Below, one piece after another: positions 9,901 to 17,621 of a stretch of 64,000 nucleotides of DNA; position 1 is the first letter of the stretch; every line of letters starts with the position of its first letter. Both the position numbers and the translations under genes were made by a program. The notes below the pieces were generated by a model, which was given only the letters and a program-made list of their open reading frames with translations, made no database searches and was not told the DNA's origin. The stretch comes from Rhodovulum sulfidophilum (GTDB taxonomy: Bacteria; Pseudomonadota; Alphaproteobacteria; Rhodobacterales; Rhodobacteraceae). The DNA is taken from the NCBI GenBank assembly GCA_003241785.1, contig QFPW01000010.1:62001-126000 (forward strand), given 5' to 3'.

Positions 9901-12184
9901 CTTCAAGAACCGCACCCTCAACACCAAGCTGACCGGCGTCGCCGGGATCAATCCGGACGGATCGCGGCGCGCGGATGACATGTTCCTGAAATGTCGTCTG
10001 GTGGAGCGCCAGGGCAAGATCGCCGGGCCGGTGATCATGGGCACGGCGACGCCGATCGCGAACTCCATCGCGGAGGTTCGGACCTTCCTCGACTACCTCG
10101 CGGGCGATCTCCTGCGCGATATGGGCATCGGCTCGTTCGACGCCTTCGCGGCGCAGTTCTTCGACGTGGTCGATACGCTCGAGATCACGCCGGACGGCGC
10201 CGGCCTGCGTCCGTCTTCGCGGCTCGGCCGCTTCGTCAATCTCCCCGAAATGCTCGCGATCTGGTCCCAGGTCGCCGATGTGAAACTCGAGGGCGACGTT
10301 GACCTGCCGCGCCCCGCCGTGGCGGGCGGGCGCAAGCAGATCCTGACGGTCCCGCTCAACGAGGATGCGCGGGTGATCCAGCAATCGCTGGTGACCCGGC
10401 TCGAGAGGATCAAGAACGGCGGGGTTCGGCCCGAGGTCGATAACGCCCTCGCCGTCACGACCGACGGCCGGTTGCTCGCCCTCGATCCCCGCCTGGTCGA
10501 TCCGATGGCCGAGGGTGGGGCCAAGCTCCCGGTCCTCGCCGAGCGGATCGCGGCGCATTGGCAGGAGAGCATCGCGATCCGGGGCACGCAGATCGTGTTC
10601 ATGAACGGCGGCATGCGGCCCTCTCCCCGAACCGGCTTCTGCGCCTATGACGAGCTGATCGGCCTTCTCGTCGCGGCCGGCATCCCGCGCTCGGAAATCG
10701 TCACCTGCCGCGACGAGATCAACACGCCCGCCAAGGAGGCGAAGGTTCACGCCGACCTCCGCGCCGGGCGCAAGCGGGTCTTCATCACCAACGATATCAA
10801 GGGCGGCGTCGGCCTCAACATCGCGGAACGCCTGTATGCGAGCTACGACGCGGATTATCCGTGGCGTCCGGCCGAAATGATCCAGCGCGACGGCCGGATC
10901 ATCCGGCAGTCCAACCAGTGCCCGCGCCTGCTCGCGGAGGCGGGGATGACGCCCGAAGTTCACCAATACTCCCTGCTGACGGTTTCGAGCTTCGATTCCC
11001 GGATCGCGCAACTGCTCGCCGCCAAGGCGCGGGTGATCGAGGCGGTCATGCGCGCGCAAATCGACCAGCGCAGCATGGACGACATTGGATCGATGGAACT
11101 GGCCTTCGAGGAAATGAAGGCCATCGCTTCCGGCGAACCCGCGTTCATGGTGCTCGCCGAGGCCAAGGCCCAGGTCCAGCGGCTCCGCACGCTGCGGACC
11201 ATGCACGGCAACACCCATCGTCGCCTTGCCCGGCAAATCGACTGGCTCTCGGACGAGATCACCCGGCACGGCCGCCGCGCGACCTACCTTGAGCGGGACC
11301 GCGCCACGGCGACCGCCAACGCCGGGGTCGGCCTCCTGATCGGGGGCAAGCCGGTCGCGGAAGGCCTGTCGGGCGCCGACGAGGCCGGGGAGCAGAGCGA
11401 GGTCAACCGCGTCTTCGGCCGGGCGCTCGATCGGGCTAAGGCCGCGGTCCGGAGCGAGCACGATCGCCCGGTCCGCTTCGCGCATCTGCGCGGCTTTGAC
11501 CTGATCCTCGCCGCCGAAGCCGAGTTCTTCTCCTTCAAATACGTAATCCGGCTCGCATCCGGCGCGGGCCTTTCCGTCGAGCCGGGCAAGATGGTGCCGG
11601 GCGCCGTGCTGCGCGCGATCCACGGCACCATCGACCAGATCGAGGATCGTATCGCCCGGTCCCGCCGGATCGTGGCCTCGGCGGAAGCCGAGATCGCGGA
11701 GTCCCGCGCGCGCCGCGGGGAGACGTTCCCCCATGGCGCGGCGCTCGCGGAGATCGAAGATATTCACGACGAGATCGAGGCGCATATGGTGCGCGCACCC
11801 GAGCAGCGGGATCGCGGCCTGCTCGACGCGGCCGTGGCCCGGTTCAAGGCGCTCGGCAAGGCGAGCGAGACCACGACGCAGCACAGCGGCCCGGCGCGCA
11901 AGATCGTCGCCGCCGAAAGCGTCGTCGCGCGTATCCTCGCGGAAGCGAAAGCCGCCGCCGGGCAGGGGACGGGCGGGGATCGCCCCGGGCCCCCGGAGCC
12001 GCCGGTGCCGGCCCTCCCGGCCGCCGCGCCCGTCGCCGCGCAATCGGCGGCGGCGTCTTCTCCCGAGACGCCGCGGGTGTCAGAGGCGGTCCAGGCCAGG
12101 TCGCGTCCGGCTGAGAAGCGGACGAGCAACCCGCGCCCGGCGGCCGACCCACGCCAACTGTCGCTGCTCGATGCGTTCTTCTGA
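6989..12184 (+). CDS. giant N6-adenine methyltransferase-like/SF2 (SNF2-type) helicase fusion
   Basis: A 1731-residue protein, with AGGAG before ATG 6989. The N-terminal part (about 90-260) is a class I methyltransferase: YYTPAEIVREM, SAM motif I LEPGCGAGAF near residue 123, and NVPFGE near 184, a variant of the NPPY catalytic motif of N6-adenine enzymes. The centre is an SF2 helicase: Walker A GTGFGKT near 805, DEAH near 965 (VDEAHFFKN), GTATPIANS near 1017, and motif VI MIQRDGRIIRQSN near 1297. A helical region and a Pro/Ala-rich tail follow. Such fusions are common on conjugative elements and phages; P1 DarB, a related architecture, protects DNA against restriction. An anti-restriction or DNA-protection role is likely but inferred. 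Confidence 0.85.
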   Translation: MRDYASIGDGAVFNPLHSRAALTVFAAELAMGLSRGVELSDEDRLTLAGYAGLGPLGDLFPDARGGWSDTAFAAYGGRLRDALGDEAFRGLRKAILTSYYTPAEIVREMVAALTAANLPAGARVLEPGCGAGAFLTECPADWRIVGVERDPVAARIAGLLRPSAEIIEDDMAKVAFGQEFDAAIGNVPFGETRHDFEGHKLAVADYFVLRAVDALVPGGIAILLASHNLMDKADDTARRLIDARAELVSAVRLPSSVFARDDARVVTDILVLRRRDDAGGQGIDWLASAEVPLDDAGASGRLNAAYTARPDAILGVLGARSSQYGPTLDVRLTGDFPARLRAWSDALTLTGPTAPAVAPDPLTETAEPNGTLVIAEDRRILRAEGGALVQAEYRGKPLSADGPGKTGPLTAALIGLAEQRARIIAAQQGAGCAEAARARGQVLLAAFHRRHGPINRVKHSATEDGEERARLVNLVGPFRADPRLAYVAALEDYDEDTDTAKPSRILRENVVTVSPEPDRAPDAKSALVISLVRRGRVDLGFMGWLLRDTPNAGSRTSILGDLGDMVFLDPIRSEWLLADEYLSGDVRGKLDEAENAARSNPDYTRNVDALTQVQPPALTFDEIDVKLGSVLNEPGEIAAFARNLLGITEGISVDRAGPDSWKVSANAGIRNLTVATTDYGTGRANAVDLLEAALNQRRLTITDEIDDPASGGRKRVVNTDETMAARDKIALIAEKFTEWLRADDARRDGITARYNRRFNRLRAREYSGDHLIFPGLELGMELRPHQRAAVWRALASPHGTLVAHGTGFGKTATYASVCRVARFLGIAGRPMVTVPNHLTLQTAAEFIKFYPTARVIVAEKDDMNRAGRARFLAKVQQSDADAVVIGHSAFERIPVSDGFRAEFVERELDELRTVLSGLGDEGASSRRAKRAIEKAIEKAEVALEELSKEHDHGITLDELGVDLLIVDEAHFFKNRTLNTKLTGVAGINPDGSRRADDMFLKCRLVERQGKIAGPVIMGTATPIANSIAEVRTFLDYLAGDLLRDMGIGSFDAFAAQFFDVVDTLEITPDGAGLRPSSRLGRFVNLPEMLAIWSQVADVKLEGDVDLPRPAVAGGRKQILTVPLNEDARVIQQSLVTRLERIKNGGVRPEVDNALAVTTDGRLLALDPRLVDPMAEGGAKLPVLAERIAAHWQESIAIRGTQIVFMNGGMRPSPRTGFCAYDELIGLLVAAGIPRSEIVTCRDEINTPAKEAKVHADLRAGRKRVFITNDIKGGVGLNIAERLYASYDADYPWRPAEMIQRDGRIIRQSNQCPRLLAEAGMTPEVHQYSLLTVSSFDSRIAQLLAAKARVIEAVMRAQIDQRSMDDIGSMELAFEEMKAIASGEPAFMVLAEAKAQVQRLRTLRTMHGNTHRRLARQIDWLSDEITRHGRRATYLERDRATATANAGVGLLIGGKPVAEGLSGADEAGEQSEVNRVFGRALDRAKAAVRSEHDRPVRFAHLRGFDLILAAEAEFFSFKYVIRLASGAGLSVEPGKMVPGAVLRAIHGTIDQIEDRIARSRRIVASAEAEIAESRARRGETFPHGAALAEIEDIHDEIEAHMVRAPEQRDRGLLDAAVARFKALGKASETTTQHSGPARKIVAAESVVARILAEAKAAAGQGTGGDRPGPPEPPVPALPAAAPVAAQSAAASSPETPRVSEAVQARSRPAEKRTSNPRPAADPRQLSLLDAFF

Positions 12185-12422
12185 ACGACGGCTGAAATCC
12201 GGCGCGCCCCGGCGAACGACGCGGGCGCGCTACCTGAGTACCGTAATTGACGGTTTTCGCGCGCGGCGTATTCGCATCAACTTTCTTTGCTTGACGCCTT
12301 CTTTTGAGCAGGGAGCGGGCTCGCGAGAGGCGAAAGGTCTCGCGTGACCTCGGGGTTGACACCGCGGACACGGGCCAGCATTGTTCTACTATAGATTGCT
12401 TTAATAATCGCCAAAGGATTCG
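12185..12422. other. intergenic region
   Basis: 238 bp of lower GC between the methyltransferase-helicase and the next small gene. It holds several TTGAC hexamers (12247, 12291, 12355) and an AT-rich TACTATAGATT stretch at about 12387-12397 that could be a -10 region, but no pair has standard spacing. A promoter for the following small genes is probable somewhere here. Confidence 0.35.
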
Positions 12423-12683
12423 ATGCGCCGATTTGAACGTCCCAAGGTCCTCGCGGATATTTGCCGCCTGGCGGCTTCACGATGCCAGAGCGACGCGGCC
12501 ATGTATCGGCAACTCGCATCCATGCCTCCCGTCGAGGGTTACGAAGGTCCGCTTGGCACCGACGCCGCGCGTCTGGCGCGGGAGTTCGAGGGTCAGGCGC
12601 GGGAAGCCCTTGAGCTGGCCGACGTGTTCGACAGGGCGCGTTCGTTCAGCGTGGAACTCCGACCGGAGCCGGATGCGCGGTAG
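12423..12683 (+). CDS. hypothetical small protein
   Basis: An 86-residue helical protein preceded by AAAGGA, 5 bases before ATG 12423. It contains DICRLAASRCQSDAAMYRQLA and RLAREFEGQAREALELADVFDRARSF, which suggest two amphipathic helices. No family recognised. It stands alone between two non-coding gaps. Confidence 0.5.
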   Translation: MRRFERPKVLADICRLAASRCQSDAAMYRQLASMPPVEGYEGPLGTDAARLAREFEGQAREALELADVFDRARSFSVELRPEPDAR

Positions 12684-12837
12684 CAGCGCGGTCTCCGCCG
12701 CGATCCCAGGGGTGGGATAAAAACGGAGACTCGGTAAATATCTCATACTTTCTAGACGCTTAGTCGGTTCACGTCCGCCGCCGTGTTATGATCGGTCCAG
12801 AAGCTCCCTGACGGATCAACAGACGATGGAGGTCGGC

Positions 12838-13293
12838 ATGACGGGCTATTCCGTCGTTGATGTTTCCACCTACCCCAACCGCTTCGTCCTCGCCGTGGCC
12901 TCGGAACGCGGCGCGCAGCTCTTCGCGTGCCGCCTCGGCGACGGCGAAGGGCTGCCCTCTCTGTCCTACGTCCCCGGCGGAGGCTTCGGTCTGCCGGATG
13001 CCGCCCCCGAACTGCGCGCGGCGGCACGCGTGCAGATGCTGCACGATGAGATCAGCCGCGAGATCGCCAGCGAGCGATGGGCCAATCCCGAGGCGCGGGC
13101 GAAATGGCTTGCCTTCCGGTTCGAGGATGGCACCGTGCGCGCCTACCTCGAGCACAATCTTACCGTGGTCAGGCGCTGCGCGGCCGATCCGGCCCTGGTC
13201 GATGTGATCGAGATCTACGGCGAGATGCCGAACGGCCGGGAGCTGTTCGACCTCTGGCGCTCGATCCCGCGCGATCCGGGGGCACAGGCATGA
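12838..13293 (+). CDS. hypothetical protein
   Basis: A 151-residue protein. The ATG at 12838 is chosen over an in-frame ATG at 12826 because GGAGG sits correctly before the second one. The sequence looks like a mixed alpha/beta cytoplasmic protein (GYSVVDVSTYPNRFVLAVASE, KWLAFRFEDGTVRAYLEHNL). No known domain. Its stop overlaps the start of the next gene in ATGA. Confidence 0.6.
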   Translation: MTGYSVVDVSTYPNRFVLAVASERGAQLFACRLGDGEGLPSLSYVPGGGFGLPDAAPELRAAARVQMLHDEISREIASERWANPEARAKWLAFRFEDGTVRAYLEHNLTVVRRCAADPALVDVIEIYGEMPNGRELFDLWRSIPRDPGAQA

Positions 13294-13499
13294 CCCCGAT
13301 CAAGCCACATGAGCTGCGCCATGCCACCCGCTGCGACGGCGGCCAAGAGCAACCCACGGGCGGGGCCGGCTATTACCGCGTGGTCGCCGAGGACAGCGGG
13401 CCGGGTCTCTCCGCTCCGGCGCGCAACATCGTCGCGCGGATGGCGCTCGTCGAGCTAAGACGGATCTGTGCGAATATATCGGGCAGATCGCGAACATGA
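13290..13499 (+). CDS. hypothetical small protein
   Basis: A 69-residue basic protein whose ATG overlaps the previous stop (ATGA), so it is translationally coupled. The sequence has one short patterned region (HATRCDGGQEQPTGGAGYYR) and a helix near the end. No function can be assigned. Confidence 0.45.
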   Translation: MTPIKPHELRHATRCDGGQEQPTGGAGYYRVVAEDSGPGLSAPARNIVARMALVELRRICANISGRSRT

Positions 13500-13657
13500 C
13501 GCGGGAGACAGCGGCGGCTTCGCGACCCGATCGAGATAGCCAATTGACGATAATGGCACTGAGAGGTCAGATTGAGCGGACATCAGGGCGCGGTGGCGCC
13601 TGTTCGTCATCAAAAGCCAAATGTTCAGGATCTATACTCGACCAGGAGGCCGCGTAC

Positions 13658-13921
13658 ATGAGTGAGAGCTTCGAACAAGCTTCGGCGCCGCGTTCTTCGG
13701 CGCCGCGTTGGAGCGCCGTCGCGACCTATCGCACCGACAACGGGCCGGTGGACGTCACCTACGAGTTCAAGGACCTGTTCGAGCTTCACACGCTGATCGC
13801 ACGCGGACCGGACCAGCGGGCACTGTGCGATATCCAGGTGACCGCGCTTTTGGGAGACGGGGAAGGCGCCGTCTTTCTCGTCGCGCAGGACCCGCTCTCG
13901 GGCTGGTCTGATCCCGGCTGA
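13658..13921 (+). CDS. hypothetical small protein
   Basis: An 87-residue protein. A perfect AGGAGG 8 bases before ATG 13658 decides this start over a longer in-frame one at 13496. The middle resembles a beta-hairpin plus helix (AVATYRTDNGPVDVTYEFKDLFELHTLIARGPD is the recognisable stretch, shown here only in part by its start and end). It ends in a Trp-containing tail. No family recognised. Confidence 0.5.
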   Translation: MSESFEQASAPRSSAPRWSAVATYRTDNGPVDVTYEFKDLFELHTLIARGPDQRALCDIQVTALLGDGEGAVFLVAQDPLSGWSDPG

Positions 13922-13940
13922 CCCCGCATCGGAGACGAAC

Positions 13941-14213
13941 ATGGCAGATCCGCCCTATCTTCGCCTGGTCCACGACAAGTCCGCCCCGCCGGAGGCGGCG
14001 ACCGCGCGCCCAAAACGGCGGCGGCGTGCCAAGGCGTCGGTCCCTTCGGACCCCGCCAGTCATGCCGCGGAGCTCGCGGCGCTGCGCAAGAGGCTGAGCG
14101 AGCTCGAGCGGGAGAGCCTGCGGGACAACCACGTCATCTGCGCCGCCGTCTTCCTCATGTCCTGCGCGTATTTCGGGTTCGTCGTCTGGCAGCACGTCGC
14201 CGCGATGCCGTAG
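13941..14213 (+). CDS. small single-pass membrane protein with basic cytoplasmic region
   Basis: A 90-residue protein: a Pro/Arg/Lys-rich N-terminus (RPKRRRRAKA), a short predicted coiled coil (AAELAALRKRLSELERESL) and one C-terminal membrane segment (ICAAVFLMSCAYFGFVVW). CGGAG precedes ATG 13941. The layout suggests a tail-anchored protein. The XRE regulator follows 12 bp downstream. Confidence 0.5.
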   Translation: MADPPYLRLVHDKSAPPEAATARPKRRRRAKASVPSDPASHAAELAALRKRLSELERESLRDNHVICAAVFLMSCAYFGFVVWQHVAAMP

Positions 14214-14225
14214 GAGCAGGCTGTC

Positions 14226-14618
14226 TTGAGCGAGGACCCGATCGACGGACATGTTGGTAAAAGGATGCGATCTCGCCGCGAGGCGATCGGGATGTCCACC
14301 TACCAGCTCGGAAAGCTGATCGGGGTGACGTATTCCCAGATTCAGAAATACGAGAAGTCCGAGAACCGCGTCGGCGCTGGCCGGCTCTATGAGATCGCTT
14401 GCCACCTCCGGGTCCCCGTCCGCTTCTTCTTCGAGGGGCTCGAGGAAGAAGCCGATCAGGATCGGGACGATCTTCTTCTGTTCTTCTCCGACATCCGAGA
14501 CGCGCCGCTGCGCGAGGCCGTGCTTGGGCTGGTCCGCGAGATTGCACTGCGAGAGGAAAGAAAAGCGGCGGTCGCCCGGGCGCGGTCCTTCGGCCGCAAG
14601 CGCGGGCTCGGCTTGTAG
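14226..14618 (+). CDS. XRE-family HTH transcriptional regulator
   Basis: A 130-residue regulator that appears to start at TTG 14226, preceded by GGAGCAGG. An HTH_3 domain covers about residues 8-65: GKRMRSRREAIGMSTYQLGKLIGVTYSQIQKYEKSENRVGA shown only by its first and last parts, with the IQKYE recognition helix typical of alphaproteobacterial XRE regulators. VPVRFFFEGL follows the domain, as in many of these proteins. Its target is unknown; it could control the small-gene cluster or the plasmid backbone. The alternative start is an internal ATG, which would cut the first helix. Confidence 0.8.
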   Translation: MSEDPIDGHVGKRMRSRREAIGMSTYQLGKLIGVTYSQIQKYEKSENRVGAGRLYEIACHLRVPVRFFFEGLEEEADQDRDDLLLFFSDIRDAPLREAVLGLVREIALREERKAAVARARSFGRKRGLGL

Positions 14619-14660
14619 GCGGCCGCGCCACGCGTCTTGCGCCTGACAAGCAAACCCAAT

Positions 14661-14682
14661 ATATGACTACCAGTGGTCATAT
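14661..14682. promoter_or_regulatory. palindromic operator upstream of the Phd-VapC pair
   Basis: A 22-bp near-perfect palindrome: half-sites ATATGAC and GTCATAT flank an 8-bp centre, and 18 of 22 positions are self-complementary. It lies 13 bp before the antitoxin start, the usual place for a Phd/YefM autoregulation site. Confidence 0.6.
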
Positions 14683-14695
14683 CAGGCGTATCACG

Positions 14696-14947
14696 ATGAA
14701 GGAAGTCCAGCTCAAGGACGCGAAGGCGACGCTTTCCGCCGTGGTCGATCGGGCAGTCGCCGGCGAGCCGACCGTCATCACCCGCCATGGCCGCAAGGAA
14801 GCCGTGCTCGTCTCCTTCGACGAATGGGAGCGTCTCTCGAAGGTGCCGAGCTTCGCGGATCTGCTTTTGTCCTTTCCGGGCGAGCCGGGCGATATTCCCG
14901 AGCGGTCGCGCAAGCCCGCCCGTGCCCTGCGAGATGCCGGCCTCTAA
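14696..14947 (+). CDS. type II antitoxin, Phd/YefM family
   Basis: An 83-residue antitoxin. The N-terminal KEVQLKDAKATLSAVVDRA and PTVITRHGRKEAVLVSFDEWERL motifs are diagnostic of Phd/YefM: dimerisation and DNA binding. The C-terminal tail would wrap the toxin. ATG 14696 gives the canonical start; an upstream ATG at 14663 lies inside the operator. The PIN-domain toxin gene overlaps its 3' end. Confidence 0.85.
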   Translation: MKEVQLKDAKATLSAVVDRAVAGEPTVITRHGRKEAVLVSFDEWERLSKVPSFADLLLSFPGEPGDIPERSRKPARALRDAGL

Positions 14948-15395
14948 ACTAAACCCCATGTACCTGCTCGACACCAACATCGTCTCGGCCGACGCGCCGA
15001 CAAAGCATAGGATCGGCGTAGAGGCGTTCGCAGCGTGGATACGAGCCAATGGCGAGCGCCTCTATCTTTCGTCGATCACGATCGCCGAGATCGAGGCGGG
15101 CATTGCCCGTGCCGTCAGGATCGGTGCAACGACCAAGGCTGAGCGGCTGCGGCGCTGGCTCGCGGCGGTCGAGCACTTCTACGCCGGCCGCATCCTCCCC
15201 TTCGGCGTAGAGGAGGCGCGCGAGGCCGGCGCGATCATTGACAGGGCGCGGGCGCACGATCCCGGATTTGAGGACATCGCGATCGCTGCCACGGCGGCGG
15301 CGCACGGCATGATGGTCCTGACGGCGAACGAGCGCCACTTCGCGCCGCTCGGCGTGCCGGTCGCCAATCCGCTGAAGGAACTGCCCGCCGGCTGA
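14934..15395 (+). CDS. VapC-type PIN-domain toxin (ribonuclease)
   Basis: A PIN-domain toxin with MYLLDTNIVSA (first catalytic Asp), SITIAEIEAGI (Glu) and a C-terminal FEDIAIAATAAAHGM (Asp) motif; these acidic residues bind Mg2+/Mn2+ for RNA cleavage. The start at 14934 (153 residues) overlaps the antitoxin by 14 bp; the alternative ATG at 14958 begins at the conserved MYLLDTN and may be the true one. With the Phd-like antitoxin it forms an addiction module that would favour plasmid maintenance. Confidence 0.85.
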   Translation: MPASKLNPMYLLDTNIVSADAPTKHRIGVEAFAAWIRANGERLYLSSITIAEIEAGIARAVRIGATTKAERLRRWLAAVEHFYAGRILPFGVEEAREAGAIIDRARAHDPGFEDIAIAATAAAHGMMVLTANERHFAPLGVPVANPLKELPAG

Positions 15396-15485
15396 ACATG
15401 CTTCCGGCGAACAGAGACGGGCAAGCCCTGGCCGGGCGTACCAAATCGCCTGCGAAATCCGCGGCGGCGGCCCTGTCGGCCGCCG

Positions 15486-15815
15486 TCACGCATAGATCGG
15501 CTTCGGCGCGGCCTTGATCCATTCCTGGACGATCGTCCAGCCAAGCGTGATCGAGACATAGAGCGCGAAGCCGATGCCGACCGCGACCATCACGCGCTCG
15601 AAGGCGTTGAGCGGCTTGGTCATCTCGAAGGGATTGATCAGGAAGATCACGATGCCGGCGGCGGCGAGCAGCTTGAACGGCTGCTGATCGGACCAGGCGA
15701 CGATGTACCAGACGGAGCCGAGGATCACCGCGAGAATGGCGATGAAGCGCGGGATCGCGTGGCGCGCGGAATGGGGCGCCGTGGCGCGGTCGGGACGGGA
15801 ATCAACCTCAGGCAT
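15486..15815 (-). CDS. small integral membrane protein, unknown
   Basis: A 109-residue protein with three predicted membrane segments: IPRFIAILAVILGSVWYIVAW, LLAAAGIVIFLINPF and VMVAVGIGFALYVSITLGW. The N-terminal 20 residues are polar. It starts 24 bp after the stop of the HARP-like gene on the same strand and is probably co-transcribed with it and the RepC-like gene. No Shine-Dalgarno of note. Function unknown. Confidence 0.6.
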   Translation of the reverse strand: MPEVDSRPDRATAPHSARHAIPRFIAILAVILGSVWYIVAWSDQQPFKLLAAAGIVIFLINPFEMTKPLNAFERVMVAVGIGFALYVSITLGWTIVQEWIKAAPKPIYA

Positions 15816-15839
15816 AAGGATGCTTATGTTGATTCAACT

Positions 15840-16517
15840 CTAGAACAACGGGTCGTCGGAACTGATGTCGATGGCCGGACCGGCCCCACGATCCGCCCCC
15901 CGCGGTCCGGGAGTATGGTCGATGATCTCCGCGTCCTCCGGCCTCGCGCCAGCGCGGCCGGCGGTCGCGAGCGGCTCCTCGGCGAGCGCGAGCACCAGGT
16001 AGACATTGCAGACCGCCCGGGCGCCCAGCAGGTACGGTCGCCCGATATGCGAGATGATGAACGGCTCGCCCTTGAACCGGGTGACGCTATTGACCGGGTA
16101 GTTGCTCCGCCGCGCCTCGGGGATCACGATGCGAAGGTCATCGCCGTCGCGATGCGCGCCCTCGACGAACCCGTCGTCCCAGGCGTCCTCGACGAGCTTC
16201 TGGATCCGGGGGGCGAGCTCGAGAAGCGTCTGCCAGGCATGGAGCCGGAAATGCCAGACCTTGGTCCGGGCGTTGAAGCGCGCGCCGGGGACGGCGCCGA
16301 GCGCGGCCGAAATCTCGCGATCCCATGGACAGCGGACCCGCAGCTCCGAGGTGTTCTGGTTGACCTTGATCGCGGGGAAGTCCGCGAACAGATCGCGCAT
16401 CTCCTTCGCCGAGAGCCGTCGCGCCCGCGCCAACTGCTCGCGACGATCGTGGCTCGAGATCGCGTCCGCGTCGAGGTCAGGAATGCGAGAGGGAACGCCT
16501 GCTCGGTTCTCGGACAT
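15840..16517 (-). CDS. HARP-domain-like protein next to the replication gene
   Basis: A 225-residue protein with AAGGA before ATG 16517. Residues of about 70-110 contain ALGAVPGARFNARTKVWHF, which follows the pattern of the HARP annealing-helicase domain (position of the conserved Arg/Trp after a helix). The rest is low-complexity and acidic at the C-terminus (DISSDDPLF). The known family (SMARCAL1) anneals DNA strands with a helicase domain; no helicase motif is present here. Adjacent to the RepC-like gene (29-bp gap), a role in replication or fork repair is possible but speculative. Confidence 0.45.
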   Translation of the reverse strand: MSENRAGVPSRIPDLDADAISSHDRREQLARARRLSAKEMRDLFADFPAIKVNQNTSELRVRCPWDREISAALGAVPGARFNARTKVWHFRLHAWQTLLELAPRIQKLVEDAWDDGFVEGAHRDGDDLRIVIPEARRSNYPVNSVTRFKGEPFIISHIGRPYLLGARAVCNVYLVLALAEEPLATAGRAGARPEDAEIIDHTPGPRGADRGAGPAIDISSDDPLF

Positions 16518-16546
16518 ACTACCATCCTTGCTCAAGGCAAGCGATC

Positions 16547-17524
16547 TTAGCACGACTGACGCGTTCTTGAAGCAGAATGAGAGTCATTGGCAATCAGCCA
16601 CTGGAAATATGCGACCGGACTTCGCACCGGAGCATTCGTTTGGCGCAATCGCGCTTCAAGCCCGCTCAAAGCGCGCCTGGTACGTTCGAGGCCGCGATCG
16701 CCAACCACCTTCCGCGCTACCGCGACCGGAATCCCGGCGTCCGCCGCCGTCTCGACGACAAGTGCGATCTCGCCCGCGTCGCCGGCGGCTCTCTGGTTCG
16801 GAGAGTCTGGTTCTGTTTCAGGGCGGACATGGATGTCACACGCGGAGGACATGGATGGCACCCCGAAGAGCTCGGTCAGACGCGCGACCAGGTTGTTCAC
16901 CCGCGCGGCCAGCGGTTCGAGCTCGTCGAGGCTCATCCGAGCCTGCATCCTCACAGGGATGTCCCTCATCAGCGCCATGACCGTCTCGGCGACCTCGGGC
17001 AATATATCGTCCCGCTTGAGCACGCCGTCGAGGAAGCTCTTTCCGGAATAGATGCTCACGCGAGCCTCTTCCCAGCGACGGTCCTCGTCGATCGCCGCCC
17101 GCGCACGCGCGCGCAGCTCATCGAACCGCGCGGCGGCTGGCGCGAGCGACACCCCCTTGCCCGCGTACCAGCGCGTTCCTCCGTGGCGCCGCATGGTCGG
17201 ACCGTCGCGATGGACCACAAGCCCCTTCGTCACCAGGGAGGTCTCGATCCGGCTGATCGTCCGCTCGTCCAGTTTCATGGTCCGGGCAACCCTGAGCCGG
17301 GACCAGCCGAAGACCGGCTCATGCCCGTCGCGCCAGAACGCTTCCGGAGTGTTGCGGCACGCCAGACGGAAATAGATCACCTCGGTGGATGTGAGATTAA
17401 GGGCGCATTGGAGGATTTCGATCGCGTCGGCCAGTTCCATCCGGTTCACCTTCGGCGGAAGGCTTTCGAAGCGATCGGCGATCGCTAGCGCCACAAGATG
17501 GGCTTCCGTGAGCGTTCTGCTCAT
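16547..17524 (-). CDS. RepC-like plasmid replication initiator
   Basis: A 325-residue protein resembling the N-terminal winged-helix part of RepC from alphaproteobacterial repABC plasmids: a helical start, then RVARTMKLDERTISRIETSLVTKGLVVHRDGP with a wing, then RWYAGKGVSLAPAAARFDEL, as in RepC. The second half is less similar. No repA/repB pair precedes it, so it is not a classical repABC operon. In repABC plasmids oriV lies inside repC; whether that holds here is unknown. The assignment rests on pattern recall and should be treated as probable. Confidence 0.6.
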   Translation of the reverse strand: MSRTLTEAHLVALAIADRFESLPPKVNRMELADAIEILQCALNLTSTEVIYFRLACRNTPEAFWRDGHEPVFGWSRLRVARTMKLDERTISRIETSLVTKGLVVHRDGPTMRRHGGTRWYAGKGVSLAPAAARFDELRARARAAIDEDRRWEEARVSIYSGKSFLDGVLKRDDILPEVAETVMALMRDIPVRMQARMSLDELEPLAARVNNLVARLTELFGVPSMSSACDIHVRPETEPDSPNQRAAGDAGEIALVVETAADAGIPVAVARKVVGDRGLERTRRALSGLEARLRQTNAPVRSPVAYFQWLIANDSHSASRTRQSC

Positions 17525-17588
17525 ATCTGCTCCTTTTTAGGCGAAATTGTGTCGAATGGCGCACGAGATTGTTCGGCGTGCGCCGTTT

Positions 17589-17621
17589 TTGACTTGCATT
17601 GAATTTGGGAATGACTATAAC
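17589..17621 (+). promoter_or_regulatory. candidate sigma-70 promoter for the small RNA
   Basis: TTGCAT at 17594-17599 and TATAAC at 17616-17621 are 16 bp apart, in a local AT-rich stretch. An alternative -35, TTGACT, begins at 17589 but would be 21 bp from the -10. The downstream DNA has no ORF but ends in an intrinsic terminator at 17768-17805. Confidence 0.45.

Noticed and set aside
6974..12043. 1689-codon open frame on the minus strand
   Set aside because: It is the mirror of the methyltransferase-helicase; GC-rich codon usage removes stops on the opposite strand. The protein is low-complexity Arg/Asp/Gly/Ala with no motifs.
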